64,000 nt of DNA, taken from NCBI RefSeq assembly GCF_014636635.1, contig NZ_BMEO01000001.1, positions 62,001 through 126,000 on the forward strand, written 5' to 3'. Positions 9,965-20,207 of this stretch are shown piece after piece; within the stretch, counting starts at the first letter, position 1, and each line of letters starts with the position of its first letter. Origin of the DNA: Marinicella pacifica (GTDB lineage Bacteria; Pseudomonadota; Gammaproteobacteria; Xanthomonadales; Marinicellaceae). Under the pieces are notes generated by a model. That model was not told the origin of the DNA and did no database searches. It saw only the letters and a program-made list of their open reading frames with translations. The position numbers and the translations under genes were made by a program.

Positions 9965-11329
9965 TTAAATCAATTCTATCACCTGATTCACTTCCGTCAC
10001 AGTGATGACTTTCATTGGCAACGCCCGGGTCCATTGACCGGCATTGGCTTTGGGTATGATGGCCGTTTTAAAACCATGCTGGGCGGCCTCTTTTAGTCGA
10101 TCTTCACCGTTTTGAACAGGCCGAATTTCACCGGTTAGGCCCACTTCGCCAAAAATTACCGTGCCTCGAGGTAAAAAGCGGTTTTTAAAACTGGACACAA
10201 TGGCCATCAAAATAGCCAAATCAGCAGCGGTTTCAGTGATTTTAATACCACCCACGGCATTGAGAAACACATCATGGTCATGAATCGACAAACCACACAT
10301 GCGGTGCAATACGGCCAATAACATGGCCAGTCGGTTGTGTTCCAGACCCACCGATAATCGCCGCGGATTACCCAAGGGACTCTGATCCACCAGCGCCTGA
10401 ATTTCCACCAGCAACGGCCGTGTACCCTCACGGGTCACCATCACCACCGAACCGGGTTTTTCGGCTTTGTGTTCGCTTAAAAAGATGGCCGAAGGGTTGT
10501 CCACTTCTCTGACGCCCCGTTCTGTCATGGCAAATACCCCGATTTCATTGACTGCCCCAAAACGGTTTTTTAAGGCCCGCAAAACCCGAAACCGGCTGTT
10601 GCCATCACTTTCAAAATACAGCACCGTGTCCACCATATGTTCTAAAATTCGCGGCCCGGCGATACTGCCTTCTTTGGTCACATGACCCACCAGAATCACC
10701 GTAATTTTATGCTGTTTGGCCAGTCGCACCAGTTGTGCGGCGGTTTCTTTGACCTGAGAAACTGAACCGGGTATGGATGTAAGCGCTTCGCTGAACAGGG
10801 TTTGGATTGAATCAATCACCACCAGGTCAGGTTTTTGTTTGAGCACGGAATCCATAATGGTTTCCAGTGACGTTTCTGCCATACAGGACAGGTTATCCAC
10901 CGGCAAACCCAGCCGTTGGGCGCGCATGGCAATCTGCGCCAAAGATTCTTCACCGGTAACGTACAAAGGGTTGATGCTTTGGGTAATGTGCGCTGTGACC
11001 TGTAATAATAAGGTGGATTTACCGATACCCGGGTCACCGCCTAATAAAATCACCGAACCCGGCACCAAACCACCGCCCAAAACACGATCCAGTTCCTTGA
11101 TGTCGGTCGGCGTACGGGTTTGCTGCTCGGTGCTGACCTGACCCAATTTTTGGATTTTTTTATCACCGGAATAATTACTGAAACGGTTCGATTGGCTGCT
11201 GCTTTTCACCGATTGTACTTTCACTTCATCGATACAGTTCCACTGGCGACAGGCACTACACTGACCGGCCCATTTATTGGTCACATGACCACATTGGTTA
11301 CAGACAAATTGTGATTTTTCTTTAGCCAT
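9965..11329 (-). CDS. radA: DNA repair protein RadA
   Basis: RadA is a RecA-related ATPase that processes recombination intermediates. The chosen start is ATG 11329 (MAKEKSQF), which matches the usual RadA N-terminus and has an AGGA 9 nt upstream. The frame is open 10 codons further, but that extension lies inside the preceding gene. The 454-residue product has a C4 zinc finger (Cys10, Cys13, Cys24, Cys27), Walker A GGDPGIGKST, the RadA signature KNRFG, and a C-terminal Lon-protease-like domain (GEVGLTGEIRPV). It overlaps the upstream thioredoxin-fold gene by 8 bp, so the two are translated together. Confidence 0.95.
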   Translation of the reverse strand: MAKEKSQFVCNQCGHVTNKWAGQCSACRQWNCIDEVKVQSVKSSSQSNRFSNYSGDKKIQKLGQVSTEQQTRTPTDIKELDRVLGGGLVPGSVILLGGDPGIGKSTLLLQVTAHITQSINPLYVTGEESLAQIAMRAQRLGLPVDNLSCMAETSLETIMDSVLKQKPDLVVIDSIQTLFSEALTSIPGSVSQVKETAAQLVRLAKQHKITVILVGHVTKEGSIAGPRILEHMVDTVLYFESDGNSRFRVLRALKNRFGAVNEIGVFAMTERGVREVDNPSAIFLSEHKAEKPGSVVMVTREGTRPLLVEIQALVDQSPLGNPRRLSVGLEHNRLAMLLAVLHRMCGLSIHDHDVFLNAVGGIKITETAADLAILMAIVSSFKNRFLPRGTVIFGEVGLTGEIRPVQNGEDRLKEAAQHGFKTAIIPKANAGQWTRALPMKVITVTEVNQVIELI

Positions 11330-11543
11330 CAGCCAATTCCTGAATCGCTGAGGTATCAAATGGCCACGCTAACTCTTTTTGACCATTGGTTAATACGGGC
11401 ACCTTGACATGATACCGCTTAATGAGATCGGGTGATTCATCAATATCAATGAATTCATAGCAGATGCCTTCGTCATGCAGCATCTGTTCGGCAAACTCGC
11501 ACAAAGGACATTCCAATCTGCTATATAATGTCAGTTTTTTCAT
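11322..11543 (-). CDS. Small glutaredoxin-like (DUF836-type) thioredoxin-fold protein
   Basis: The 73-residue protein begins with beta strand KLTLYSR and then the redox motif CPLC at positions 12-15, followed by a helix. It has VPVL, the cis-Pro motif of thioredoxin folds, near residue 49. Length and layout match the short glutaredoxin-like proteins of the DUF836 family, whose partners are largely unknown. Its start lies only 14 bp from that of the divergent sdaA gene, so the two promoters must overlap the neighbouring coding sequences. It is translationally coupled to radA. Confidence 0.8.
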   Translation of the reverse strand: MKKLTLYSRLECPLCEFAEQMLHDEGICYEFIDIDESPDLIKRYHVKVPVLTNGQKELAWPFDTSAIQELADG

Positions 11544-11557
11544 GGCGTTAGTTTATC

Positions 11558-12934
11558 ATGGCTGTTAGTATTTTTGACTTGTTTAAAATTGGTATCGGTC
11601 CCTCCAGTTCACACACCGTGGGTCCCATGCGGGCTGCCCACTTATTCACCCAATATTTGCACAATCATGATCTGGCTGATAAAACCCGCCACATCACCAC
11701 CGAACTGTATGGCTCATTGAGTCACACCGGCCGTGGTCACGGCACTGACAAGGCCATTATTTTAGGCCTGATGGGTGAACAGCCTGACAGCGTCGATCCG
11801 GACAAAATTCCTGCGATGCTGTCACAGACGAAGGACAGTGGGGTTATTATCAATGGAGCTTTGACGCTCAAATTCAGTGATAAAGACCACTTAAAATTCC
11901 ATAAACGCAAAAAATTACCGTTGCATTCCAACGGCATGCAATTTACAGCCTATAACGAAGCCGGCGAGGCCTTAAAACAAAAGGCCTATTACTCAGTGGG
12001 TGGCGGTTTTGTGTTGGCTCATAATCACATGCAAGAGCAACACATCATGGAAGACGATACGCCACTGTCTTATAAATTTGAAAGTGGTGATGAGCTGATT
12101 ACTTTGTGCCACAGACACAACATGACCATCGCCGATATTATGTACGCCAATGAACAGGCCTGGCGCAGCCGTGAAGACATTGACAGGCAACTCGACACCA
12201 TCTGGCAGGCCATGGAACAGTGTATGCAACGTGGTTTTAACACCACCGGCACCCTGCCCGGTGGTTTAAACTTACCTCGACGTGCACCCAAGATATTTGC
12301 TGAACTGAACAAAAAATCCGCCAAAGATCTGGCTGACCCGTTAACCGTGATTGACTGGGTTAATGTGTATGCCCTGGCAGTGAGTGAGGAAAATGCCGCC
12401 GGCGGTCGCGTGGTCACCGCGCCCACCAACGGGGCTGCCGGCATTATTCCCGCCGTGATTAATTATTATTTAAATTATATTGATGGCGCCGATCAACAAG
12501 GGGTGCGCCATTTCCTGTTGACCGCCGCCGCTGTGGGTATTTTATATAAAACCAAAGCCTCTATATCCGGGGCTGAAGTTGGTTGTCAGGGTGAAGTGGG
12601 TGTGGCCAGCTCCATGGCAGCGGCCGGCCTCGCGGCGGCCTGTGGACTGACGCCGGATGAAATTGAAAATGCCGCCGAAATTGCGATGGAACATAACCTT
12701 GGTTTAACCTGTGATCCCATTGGCGGTTTGGTGCAAATCCCCTGTATCGAACGCAACGCCATGGGCAGTGTGAAAGCCATCAATGCGGTGCGCATGGCCG
12801 ACCGCAATGAAGGCAACCATTATGTATCGCTGGACAAAGTGATTAAAACCATGAAAGCCACCGGCGATGACATGAAAGACAGTTACAAAGAAACCTCACG
12901 CGGCGGTCTGGCAGTGAATATTATTGAATGCTGA
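11558..12934 (+). CDS. sdaA: L-serine ammonia-lyase (L-serine dehydratase), iron-sulfur type
   Basis: The enzyme converts L-serine to pyruvate and ammonia in the cytosol using an oxygen-sensitive [4Fe-4S] cluster. The 458-residue chain is the fused single-polypeptide form: a beta domain (from SIFDLFKIGIGPSSSHTVGPMRAA at the N-terminus) and an alpha domain with APTNGAAGIIPAV and the Cys residues expected as cluster ligands (GCQGEVG, LTCDPIGG, QIPCIERN). The length is very close to E. coli SdaA/SdaB. Either symbol could apply, and sdaA is used generically. The next gene starts about 100 bp downstream behind its own FNR-type promoter. Confidence 0.93.
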   Translation: MAVSIFDLFKIGIGPSSSHTVGPMRAAHLFTQYLHNHDLADKTRHITTELYGSLSHTGRGHGTDKAIILGLMGEQPDSVDPDKIPAMLSQTKDSGVIINGALTLKFSDKDHLKFHKRKKLPLHSNGMQFTAYNEAGEALKQKAYYSVGGGFVLAHNHMQEQHIMEDDTPLSYKFESGDELITLCHRHNMTIADIMYANEQAWRSREDIDRQLDTIWQAMEQCMQRGFNTTGTLPGGLNLPRRAPKIFAELNKKSAKDLADPLTVIDWVNVYALAVSEENAAGGRVVTAPTNGAAGIIPAVINYYLNYIDGADQQGVRHFLLTAAAVGILYKTKASISGAEVGCQGEVGVASSMAAAGLAAACGLTPDEIENAAEIAMEHNLGLTCDPIGGLVQIPCIERNAMGSVKAINAVRMADRNEGNHYVSLDKVIKTMKATGDDMKDSYKETSRGGLAVNIIEC

Positions 12935-12959
12935 TGAGTTTCAGGTTTAAAACCGGCAA

Positions 12960-13001
12960 TTGACGTATATCAATGCCCCATGGCATGGAATTTTTTACAA
13001 T
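12960..13001 (+). promoter_or_regulatory. FNR/DNR-type box and -10 of the porin gene
   Basis: TTGACGTATATCAA (12960-12973) matches the FNR/ANR/DNR consensus TTGAT-N4-ATCAA with one mismatch. A -10 hexamer TACAAT (12996-13001) is placed so that the box centre falls at about -41.5 from the expected start, the class II activator position. There is no good -35 element, as expected for an activator-dependent promoter. Confidence 0.75.
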
Positions 13002-13034
13002 TCAACATGATTTTTTAACCACAAGGTTATGCCC

Positions 13035-14255
13035 ATGATAAACTTTAAAAAAACTGCCCTGGCCTCCGCCATGATGGCAGCCACCTTAACCGCAACACCG
13101 TTGGTGTTACACGCAGCCGATACAGAACAAGCCAATAAAGGCGAAGCGTCCTTGTCATTTCGCTACCGCTATGAAATGGTGGATCAAGAAAACTTTGCCA
13201 AAGATGCCAACGCATCAACATTACGTACCCGCTTAAATTATAAAACGGCTGATTACAGCGGCTGGCGTTTTTTTATTGAAGTGGATGATGTCACTGAAAT
13301 TTGGGGGGATCATTACAATGCCGGCGCCGGTAACACCCCGGACAGAACCCAATATCCGGTGGTGGCTGATCCCACCGGCACCGAAATTAATCAGGCTTGG
13401 GTCAGTTTTCAGTTTAATGATAAGGCGTCAACAAAATTAGGCCGTCAGCGAATTTTACTGGACAACCAGCGTTTTGTCGGTGGTGTTGGCTGGCGGCAGA
13501 ATGAACAAACTTACGATGCGTTGTCCTTTGATTTTGATGTGGCCGACAGCCGTCTGTTCTTGGCTTATGTGGATCACGTCAACCGTATATTTGGCGAAGA
13601 CGTGCCCGCCGGTGACCACGACAACCAGACTTTGCTGGCCAACTGGAACAAATCCTGGGGCGATAAACATCACATCAAAGCCTATTATTACGGCATCGAA
13701 AATGATGATGCACCTGCTTTTTCAACCAACACTGTCGGCATTGGCTACAACACCCATTTTGATGTGGGTGCACAAAAACTGAAATTAGGCCTTGAATACG
13801 CCAGCCAATCGGATGCGGACAATAATCCGGTCAATTATGATGCTGATTATTGGCGTTTTGATGTGGCGATGACTTTTAGAAACGGTGAATTTTTCGCCGG
13901 ACATGAAATCCTCGAAGGCAGTGACACAAAAAGTGGTGCCTCTTTTAGAACACCGCTGGCCACATTGCATGCTTTTAACGGCTGGGCGGACCAGTTTTTA
14001 GCCACGCCGGATAAAGGCATTGTTGATACTTTTATTGGTGTTAAAGGCAGTCTCAACGGTTGGGGTTGGCAAGCCAAGTACCATCAGTTTGATTCTGAAG
14101 CCGGTTCGGGCCAACTGGGTTCTGAATTTGATGTGTCCCTGTCCAGAAAACTCGGTGAAAAAGCCGGTCTGCTGTTAAAAGCCGCGGATTATTCGGCCGA
14201 TCAGCACAGCCAAGACACCCAAAAAGTGTGGCTGATGTTCAGTTATAGTTTATAA
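13035..14255 (+). CDS. Outer-membrane porin-like protein (alginate-export/OprD-like beta barrel)
   Basis: The product has about 406 residues. The frame also offers ATG 13029, but the ribosome site AAGG (13023-13026) is spaced correctly only for ATG 13035. A signal peptide ends near VLHAAD, and the rest alternates polar and aromatic residues as in outer-membrane barrels (SLSFRYRYEMV, LGRQRILLDNQRF). It ends in a Phe-Ser-Tyr-Ser-Leu type C-terminal strand. Segments such as NQAWVSF and GRQRI resemble alginate-export family porins. It sits directly before norCB and has a matching FNR-type promoter, so a role during NO or nitrogen-oxide respiration is plausible; the solute is unknown. A decayed homologue lies at 28582-29185. 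Confidence 0.8.
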   Translation: MINFKKTALASAMMAATLTATPLVLHAADTEQANKGEASLSFRYRYEMVDQENFAKDANASTLRTRLNYKTADYSGWRFFIEVDDVTEIWGDHYNAGAGNTPDRTQYPVVADPTGTEINQAWVSFQFNDKASTKLGRQRILLDNQRFVGGVGWRQNEQTYDALSFDFDVADSRLFLAYVDHVNRIFGEDVPAGDHDNQTLLANWNKSWGDKHHIKAYYYGIENDDAPAFSTNTVGIGYNTHFDVGAQKLKLGLEYASQSDADNNPVNYDADYWRFDVAMTFRNGEFFAGHEILEGSDTKSGASFRTPLATLHAFNGWADQFLATPDKGIVDTFIGVKGSLNGWGWQAKYHQFDSEAGSGQLGSEFDVSLSRKLGEKAGLLLKAADYSADQHSQDTQKVWLMFSYSL

Positions 14256-14269
14256 TTTCGGACAGAACA

Positions 14270-14311
14270 TTGACCCAGATCAATGAATCATTTAACCTTA
14301 ATAATTAAAAT
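14270..14311 (+). promoter_or_regulatory. FNR/DNR-type box and -10 of norCB
   Basis: TTGACCCAGATCAA (14270-14283) fits the FNR/DNR consensus with one mismatch. The -10 candidate TAAAAT (14306-14311) puts the box centre at about -41.5. Spacing is identical to that of the porin promoter, which supports control of both by one Crp/Fnr-family regulator, probably an NO-responsive DNR or NnrR type. No such regulator is encoded in the window. Confidence 0.78.
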
Positions 14312-14330
14312 GCCCACGCTTTAGTCAGCG

Positions 14331-14352
14331 CCCCGCCATATAATTGGCGGGG
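14331..14352 (+). terminator. Hairpin in the norC leader or terminator of the porin gene
   Basis: CCCCGCCA (14331-14338) pairs perfectly with TGGCGGGG (14345-14352) around the loop TATAAT and is followed by TTCTTTG. It lies downstream of the predicted norC start point, so it would be in the 5' untranslated leader. It may stop porin transcripts or act on norC expression. The T tract is interrupted, so termination would be incomplete. Confidence 0.55.
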
Positions 14353-14380
14353 TTCTTTGTCAACGAAAAAAGAGAACCTT

Positions 14381-14815
14381 ATGAAAGAGTTATTTACCAA
14401 AAGTGTTGCCAGAAACATTTATTACGGTGGCTCACTGTTTTTCATTCTGTTGTTCCTGGTATTGACTTTTGACACACACAAAAGAATACCATCAACTGAT
14501 AACAGTGAAAACATCACCGAAGTCGTGGCACACGGCAAACGCCTGTGGGAGGAAAACAATTGTGTCGGCTGTCACACCTTGTTGGGTGAAGGCGCCTACT
14601 TTGCGCCGGAACTGGCCAATGTGTATGACCGTTTCGGTCAAAGCACGGACGCCATCAAAGCTTTTATTATGAGTCGCCCTGCCAATGGTATTCCCGGTCG
14701 CCGCTCCATGCCACAATTTAATTTCACCGATGAAGAGTTGGAAGCCCTGGCTCAATTCCTGAAATACGTCAACGGTATTGAAGCCCAAAACTGGCCACCC
14801 AACATTCAAGGATAA
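14381..14815 (+). CDS. norC: Nitric oxide reductase cytochrome c subunit NorC
   Basis: NorC passes electrons from periplasmic donors to NorB. The chosen start is ATG 14381, giving 145 residues; an upstream in-frame TTG at 14357 is less likely because the ATG is preceded by an AAAAAAGAGA ribosome site. A single TM helix (about residues 16-30) anchors the protein. A mono-haem motif CVGCH lies at 61-65, and the axial Met is probably in RRSMPQF. The motif TLLGEGAYFAPEL after the haem site is typical of NorC. norB follows after 12 bp. Expression is predicted to depend on an FNR/DNR-type activator. Confidence 0.95.
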   Translation: MKELFTKSVARNIYYGGSLFFILLFLVLTFDTHKRIPSTDNSENITEVVAHGKRLWEENNCVGCHTLLGEGAYFAPELANVYDRFGQSTDAIKAFIMSRPANGIPGRRSMPQFNFTDEELEALAQFLKYVNGIEAQNWPPNIQG

Positions 14816-14824
14816 CGGAGTTAA

Positions 14825-16237
<1,413 letters not shown>

Positions 16238-16251
16238 TAGCACTTAATAAT

Positions 16252-16280
16252 AGGGTGGCCCTTTTGGGCTGCCCTTTTTT
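16252..16280 (+). terminator. Rho-independent terminator after norB
   Basis: AGGGTGGCCC (16252-16261) pairs with GGGCTGCCCT (16266-16275) with two G-T wobbles and a TTTT loop, followed by a run of T. It lies only 15 bp before norQ, so partial read-through is likely if norQD belong to the same operon. Confidence 0.8.
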
Positions 16281-16294
16281 ATTTACAGTAAATT

Positions 16295-17107
16295 ATGTCT
16301 AATACCAGCCCACTCAAACATTCCGATTCACTCAGCTACTATCAACAACAAAACAATGAAGTGGCCCTGTTTGAATCCGCCTGGAATAACCAGTTACCGG
16401 TCCTGCTGAAAGGTCCCACCGGTTGTGGTAAAACCCGTTTCGTGCAGCATATGGCGGAAAAACTGGGTCGCAAACTTTACACCGTGGCCTGCCATGAAGA
16501 CTTAACCGCTTCTGATCTCATCGGGCGACACCTGATTGGTGACGGCGAAACCTACTGGCAGGACGGCCCATTAACCCGTGCTGTTCGCGAAGGTGCGATT
16601 TGTTATCTCGATGAGGTGGTGGAAGCTCGCAAAGACAGCATTGTTGTGATGCACCCTTTGACCGATGACCGGCGGATTTTACCGATTGACCGTACCGGTG
16701 AGTTGTTACACGCGCCACCTGAATTTATGCTGGTGGTGTCATACAATCCCGGTTATCAAAATCTGCTTAAAGGCATGAAACCGTCCACCAAACAACGGTT
16801 TATGTCGATGAGCTTTGATTATCCCGATAAGGACATGGAAGCCCAAATTGTCGCCAAAGAAGCCGGTGTTGATTTGGAATTAGCCAAATTACTGGCGCGG
16901 CTGGCCAGTCATATCCGGCAATTGAAAGACCACGATTTGGAAGAATCAGCCTCAACCCGACTGTTAATTTATGCCGCCACCTTAATTAAAAGTGGTATTC
17001 CAGTATCTGAAGCCTGTCGGGCAGCCATTGCCGAACCTTTAAGTGATGACATCGAAGTGGTAGAAGCCCTGATGCAGGTCATGAACGCACAACTGGGCGA
17101 TGACTGA
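16295..17107 (+). CDS. norQ: NorQ/CbbQ-type AAA+ MoxR-family ATPase
   Basis: The 270-residue AAA+ protein has Walker A GPTGCGKT near residue 37, Walker B-like ICYLDEVVEAR, and the CbbQ/NirQ/NorQ C-terminal domain. NorQ works with NorD to insert the non-haem iron (FeB) into NorB. It follows norB after a terminator and precedes norD by 2 bp, as in many denitrifiers. The sensor region reads MLVVSYNPGYQNLLKGMKPSTKQRF, typical of this family. Confidence 0.92.
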   Translation: MSNTSPLKHSDSLSYYQQQNNEVALFESAWNNQLPVLLKGPTGCGKTRFVQHMAEKLGRKLYTVACHEDLTASDLIGRHLIGDGETYWQDGPLTRAVREGAICYLDEVVEARKDSIVVMHPLTDDRRILPIDRTGELLHAPPEFMLVVSYNPGYQNLLKGMKPSTKQRFMSMSFDYPDKDMEAQIVAKEAGVDLELAKLLARLASHIRQLKDHDLEESASTRLLIYAATLIKSGIPVSEACRAAIAEPLSDDIEVVEALMQVMNAQLGDD

Positions 17108-17109
17108 CA

Positions 17110-18942
17110 ATGGAAGAATGGGTTGGTGTCAAATGGCACCATTACATTACCAATAAAAGTACCATCCGCTATCGTGAGGCGGCGGTGTCATTAAATGATT
17201 TAGGCAAGCGTCTGGCGGTATTCTTTCGCGCGCTGGGTGGTGATCCGGGCTTAAGCCTGGCCGAGACCTCGGATTATATTCATGACGGTCACCGAACTTT
17301 TTTGCAAAAAATGGCCGGCTCCGGTGTTAAACAGGCCCTGCCTCATTTCCATAATGAGTTTTTCTTTTTACCGCATCAAATCGATTGTTTTCCTTCCAAA
17401 AAAGCTAACGAAGCCTTGTATTACTGGCTTACAGCACTGGCCAGCCTGAACCACACACCGCACAAGCATCACTGGATAAAACACAACCAATATTTAAGCC
17501 AGCAAATACTCAACAATTGGCCTGGTTTACGCAGCCGATACAAAACACTGTCACGCTTACAATTACAGCATCGACCAAAAATAAGTTCTTTACCGAAAAA
17601 ATTACAACCGGTTGAACGTGCCTTGCAAAAAGTCATTGCCGATCCCTGGTGTGATAACGACGTCGAGGTCGGCCACGATGTGCAGCCTTTACCTGTGATG
17701 TTATGGCTTTATCCATCACCAATTAATACTGTGGCAGAACGCCGCGATCAGGACCATCAAGGTGATCAAGAACAAGAACAAAAGTTAGCCGCTAAAAACC
17801 TTGGTGATAAAAAATACAAGGCCGAGCAAATGGATGACCGTGATCAGGGCGATGGCCTGATCGCCTTTCGCTTAGAAAGTTTATTTACCTGGTCTGAATT
17901 TTTAAACCTGGATCGCTCTGAAGAAGACACCGATGACGAGGACTTACAAAGCGTTGCCGATGATTTAGACAAAATCACCGTCAGCAGCGGCAAAACCGCC
18001 AGTAAAGTGAAGCTCGATTTGGATTTGCCCTCTGCCGAATACGATGATGTGGTGTTGACTGAAGGTATTTTGTTGCCCGAATGGCATTATAAAAAAGAAC
18101 AACTCATCGAAAAGCAATGCGCCCTACAAACCATGGCACTGAATATCACCGAACCGGCACAATGGCGGGAAGAAACCCGCAAACAGGCCAAAATGCTGAA
18201 ACGCCAATTCGAATCACTTAAACCACAACGTAAATGGCTGGATCGCCAGGAACAAGGGGATGAAGCTGATTTGAACAGCTTTCTTGACTTCAGTGTGCAA
18301 CGTTCAATGGGAAAAGGCACCACTGACCCCAACCTCTACCGGCAACTACATCAAACCAACCGTGATTTATCGACGCTGTTACTGGCTGATTTATCGTTGT
18401 CCACCGATGCCTTTGTTTCCGGTGACCGTAAAGTAATTGATGTGATTCGTGAATCACTGTATATTTTTGGCGAATGTCTCAGTGCTGCGGGTGAACGCTT
18501 CTCCATCACCGGCTTTGCCTCTAAATTGCGCAGTCATGTACGTTATTATGAACTCAAAGGCTTTGATGACCGTTACGATGACACCGTACGTAACCGGATT
18601 TATGCCATTAAACCCAATTTCTACACCCGCATGGGTGCCGCCATTCGTTATGCCACCGGGCAACTCACAGCACAAAAAACCGGCCAAAAACTGTTGTTAA
18701 TTTTAACCGACGGCAAGCCCAATGATTTAGACCAGTATGAAGGCCGTTATGGTATGGAAGACACCAAACATGCGGTCAATGCCGCCCGCAAAGAAGGTCT
18801 GGTACCCTTTTGCATCTCCATCGACATCGAGCCCCATGATTATTTGGCTTATATTTTCGGCGGCCAATCTTTTCTCCATATAAAACACATCGAAGAACTG
18901 CCCAAAAAACTGCCCATGCTGTTTTACCAGTTAACCCATTGA
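17110..18942 (+). CDS. norD: NorD-type von Willebrand factor A protein
   Basis: The 610-residue protein has a long, variable N-terminal part containing an acidic, Gln-rich stretch (about residues 215-285). A C-terminal vWA domain carries the MIDAS motif D427-L-S-L-S and the distal TDG at about 533-535. The end (LPMLFYQLTH) matches NorD/CbbO proteins. NorD binds NorQ and is needed for active cNOR. Spacing to norQ is 2 bp, so the pair is co-translated. It is a cytosolic accessory factor and no TM segment is seen. Confidence 0.9.
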   Translation: MEEWVGVKWHHYITNKSTIRYREAAVSLNDLGKRLAVFFRALGGDPGLSLAETSDYIHDGHRTFLQKMAGSGVKQALPHFHNEFFFLPHQIDCFPSKKANEALYYWLTALASLNHTPHKHHWIKHNQYLSQQILNNWPGLRSRYKTLSRLQLQHRPKISSLPKKLQPVERALQKVIADPWCDNDVEVGHDVQPLPVMLWLYPSPINTVAERRDQDHQGDQEQEQKLAAKNLGDKKYKAEQMDDRDQGDGLIAFRLESLFTWSEFLNLDRSEEDTDDEDLQSVADDLDKITVSSGKTASKVKLDLDLPSAEYDDVVLTEGILLPEWHYKKEQLIEKQCALQTMALNITEPAQWREETRKQAKMLKRQFESLKPQRKWLDRQEQGDEADLNSFLDFSVQRSMGKGTTDPNLYRQLHQTNRDLSTLLLADLSLSTDAFVSGDRKVIDVIRESLYIFGECLSAAGERFSITGFASKLRSHVRYYELKGFDDRYDDTVRNRIYAIKPNFYTRMGAAIRYATGQLTAQKTGQKLLLILTDGKPNDLDQYEGRYGMEDTKHAVNAARKEGLVPFCISIDIEPHDYLAYIFGGQSFLHIKHIEELPKKLPMLFYQLTH

Positions 18943-19010
18943 TTTAAGCCCACCTTAAAATTATAGGCAAAAATACCGGATTGGGAACAACAGGGTTTAT
19001 AATTAAAAAT

Positions 19011-19071
19011 AACCACAAAGTTCACAAAGGAAAAATATGATTGCTTAGCGCCCTTTGTGATCTTTGAGGTT
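19011..19071. repeat. Imperfect inverted repeat of the AACCACAAAG type
   Basis: AACCACAAAGTTCACAAAGG (19011-19030) is nearly complementary to the right arm at 19051-19071 (18 of 20 positions). A related stretch ending in CCTTTGTGGTT lies near 48220-48247. The repeats sit between norD and pdxB, which converge. This is probably a small dispersed intergenic repeat that can form a stem-loop and may help end transcription. Confidence 0.5.
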
Positions 19072-19125
19072 AATAAATATGCTAACCGCAGAGCAAAGAG
19101 GATATTTCACTAAAAATATTTCTGG

Positions 19126-20190
19126 TTAAACAGACGCTAAAAATTCGTGTCGGGTGGGATAATTTTTTCTCAGTTTATCAAATGATTGGGGCAAATTTTT
19201 AATTTCATTTCTGAGCGCCTGATCATCCTGACTGATGTCATAATAAGACAGCAACTTAGACACCTTGTTTTCATTCGATTGTGGTTGCCAGGGGTCATTA
19301 ACCCGTATATTTCTGTCTAACGCTGTTCGTTTGAAAGGCACTTGAAAATAATCGGACAGGGCCTGGCACAGCATCGCAGTGGCCCGCCATTTACCCTCAA
19401 TCGCGTAACCGGCAATGTGGGGCGTCGCCAGCAGACAGTGCTGTACAAGTTGTGCATTAATCATCGGCTCGTTCTGCCAAACGTCTAAAACCAAATTAAC
19501 CGGACTTGCGGTGTTTTGAACATAATATAAGGCCATCTGATTATCCAGAATATCACCGCGTGCCGTATTAATCAGCAGCTGATCTGCAGACAATGCATTT
19601 AAAAAGGCCACATCGATCAGATGTCTTGTTGGCCAGGGACCACGCTGCGTTAACGGCACATGAAAGCTGATGACATCAGCCTCACTCATAGACTGTAAGG
19701 AATAATAAGTCTCATTGGGTTCCTGAGCCTGTCGCGGTGGATCACACAACAGACAATGAACGCCCATTTGCTGCAAATATTTCTGTAATAAACCACCAAT
19801 TCGGCCAACGCCAACAATACCCACCTTTAAACCCTTAAAAGTACGATTTGTCCGTTGCAACCAAAAGGCGATGGCAGCCAAAACATATTCGACCACTGAT
19901 TGGGCATTACTGCCTGGCGCATAGGCAAAGCCAATATTTGATGCGTTTAGATAATCTAAATCGATATGATCCAGTCCGATGGTGGCGGTGCCGACAAATT
20001 TAACCGATGTGCCCTTGAGCAAATCTTCATTAACACGGGTCACAGAGCGCAGCAATAAAGCATCCACTGCACTAAGATCAGAACGTTGTATATCACGGCC
20101 GGGCATCTTTTGAACAGTCACATCTTCACCGAAAGCATGGGGCAAGCCCGGAATATTTTCATCCGCAAGAATGCGCACAGAAGCAGGCAT
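19126..20190 (-). CDS. pdxB: Erythronate-4-phosphate dehydrogenase
   Basis: PdxB oxidises 4-phospho-D-erythronate, the second step of the DXP-independent branch of pyridoxal phosphate synthesis. The 354-residue protein opens with RILADENIPG and has a Rossmann NAD site GIVGVGRIGG near 120. It shows the catalytic Arg (INTARGD), Glu (VWQNEP) and His (ATPHIAGYAIEGK) of the D-2-hydroxyacid dehydrogenase family. The segment GYAIEGKWRAT and the C-terminal dimerisation tail set it apart as PdxB. It starts 17 bp after recQ on the same strand, so co-transcription is likely. Confidence 0.93.
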   Translation of the reverse strand: MPASVRILADENIPGLPHAFGEDVTVQKMPGRDIQRSDLSAVDALLLRSVTRVNEDLLKGTSVKFVGTATIGLDHIDLDYLNASNIGFAYAPGSNAQSVVEYVLAAIAFWLQRTNRTFKGLKVGIVGVGRIGGLLQKYLQQMGVHCLLCDPPRQAQEPNETYYSLQSMSEADVISFHVPLTQRGPWPTRHLIDVAFLNALSADQLLINTARGDILDNQMALYYVQNTASPVNLVLDVWQNEPMINAQLVQHCLLATPHIAGYAIEGKWRATAMLCQALSDYFQVPFKRTALDRNIRVNDPWQPQSNENKVSKLLSYYDISQDDQALRNEIKNLPQSFDKLRKNYPTRHEFLASV

Positions 20191-20207
20191 GGATTTAAGA
20201 CCCTGAA

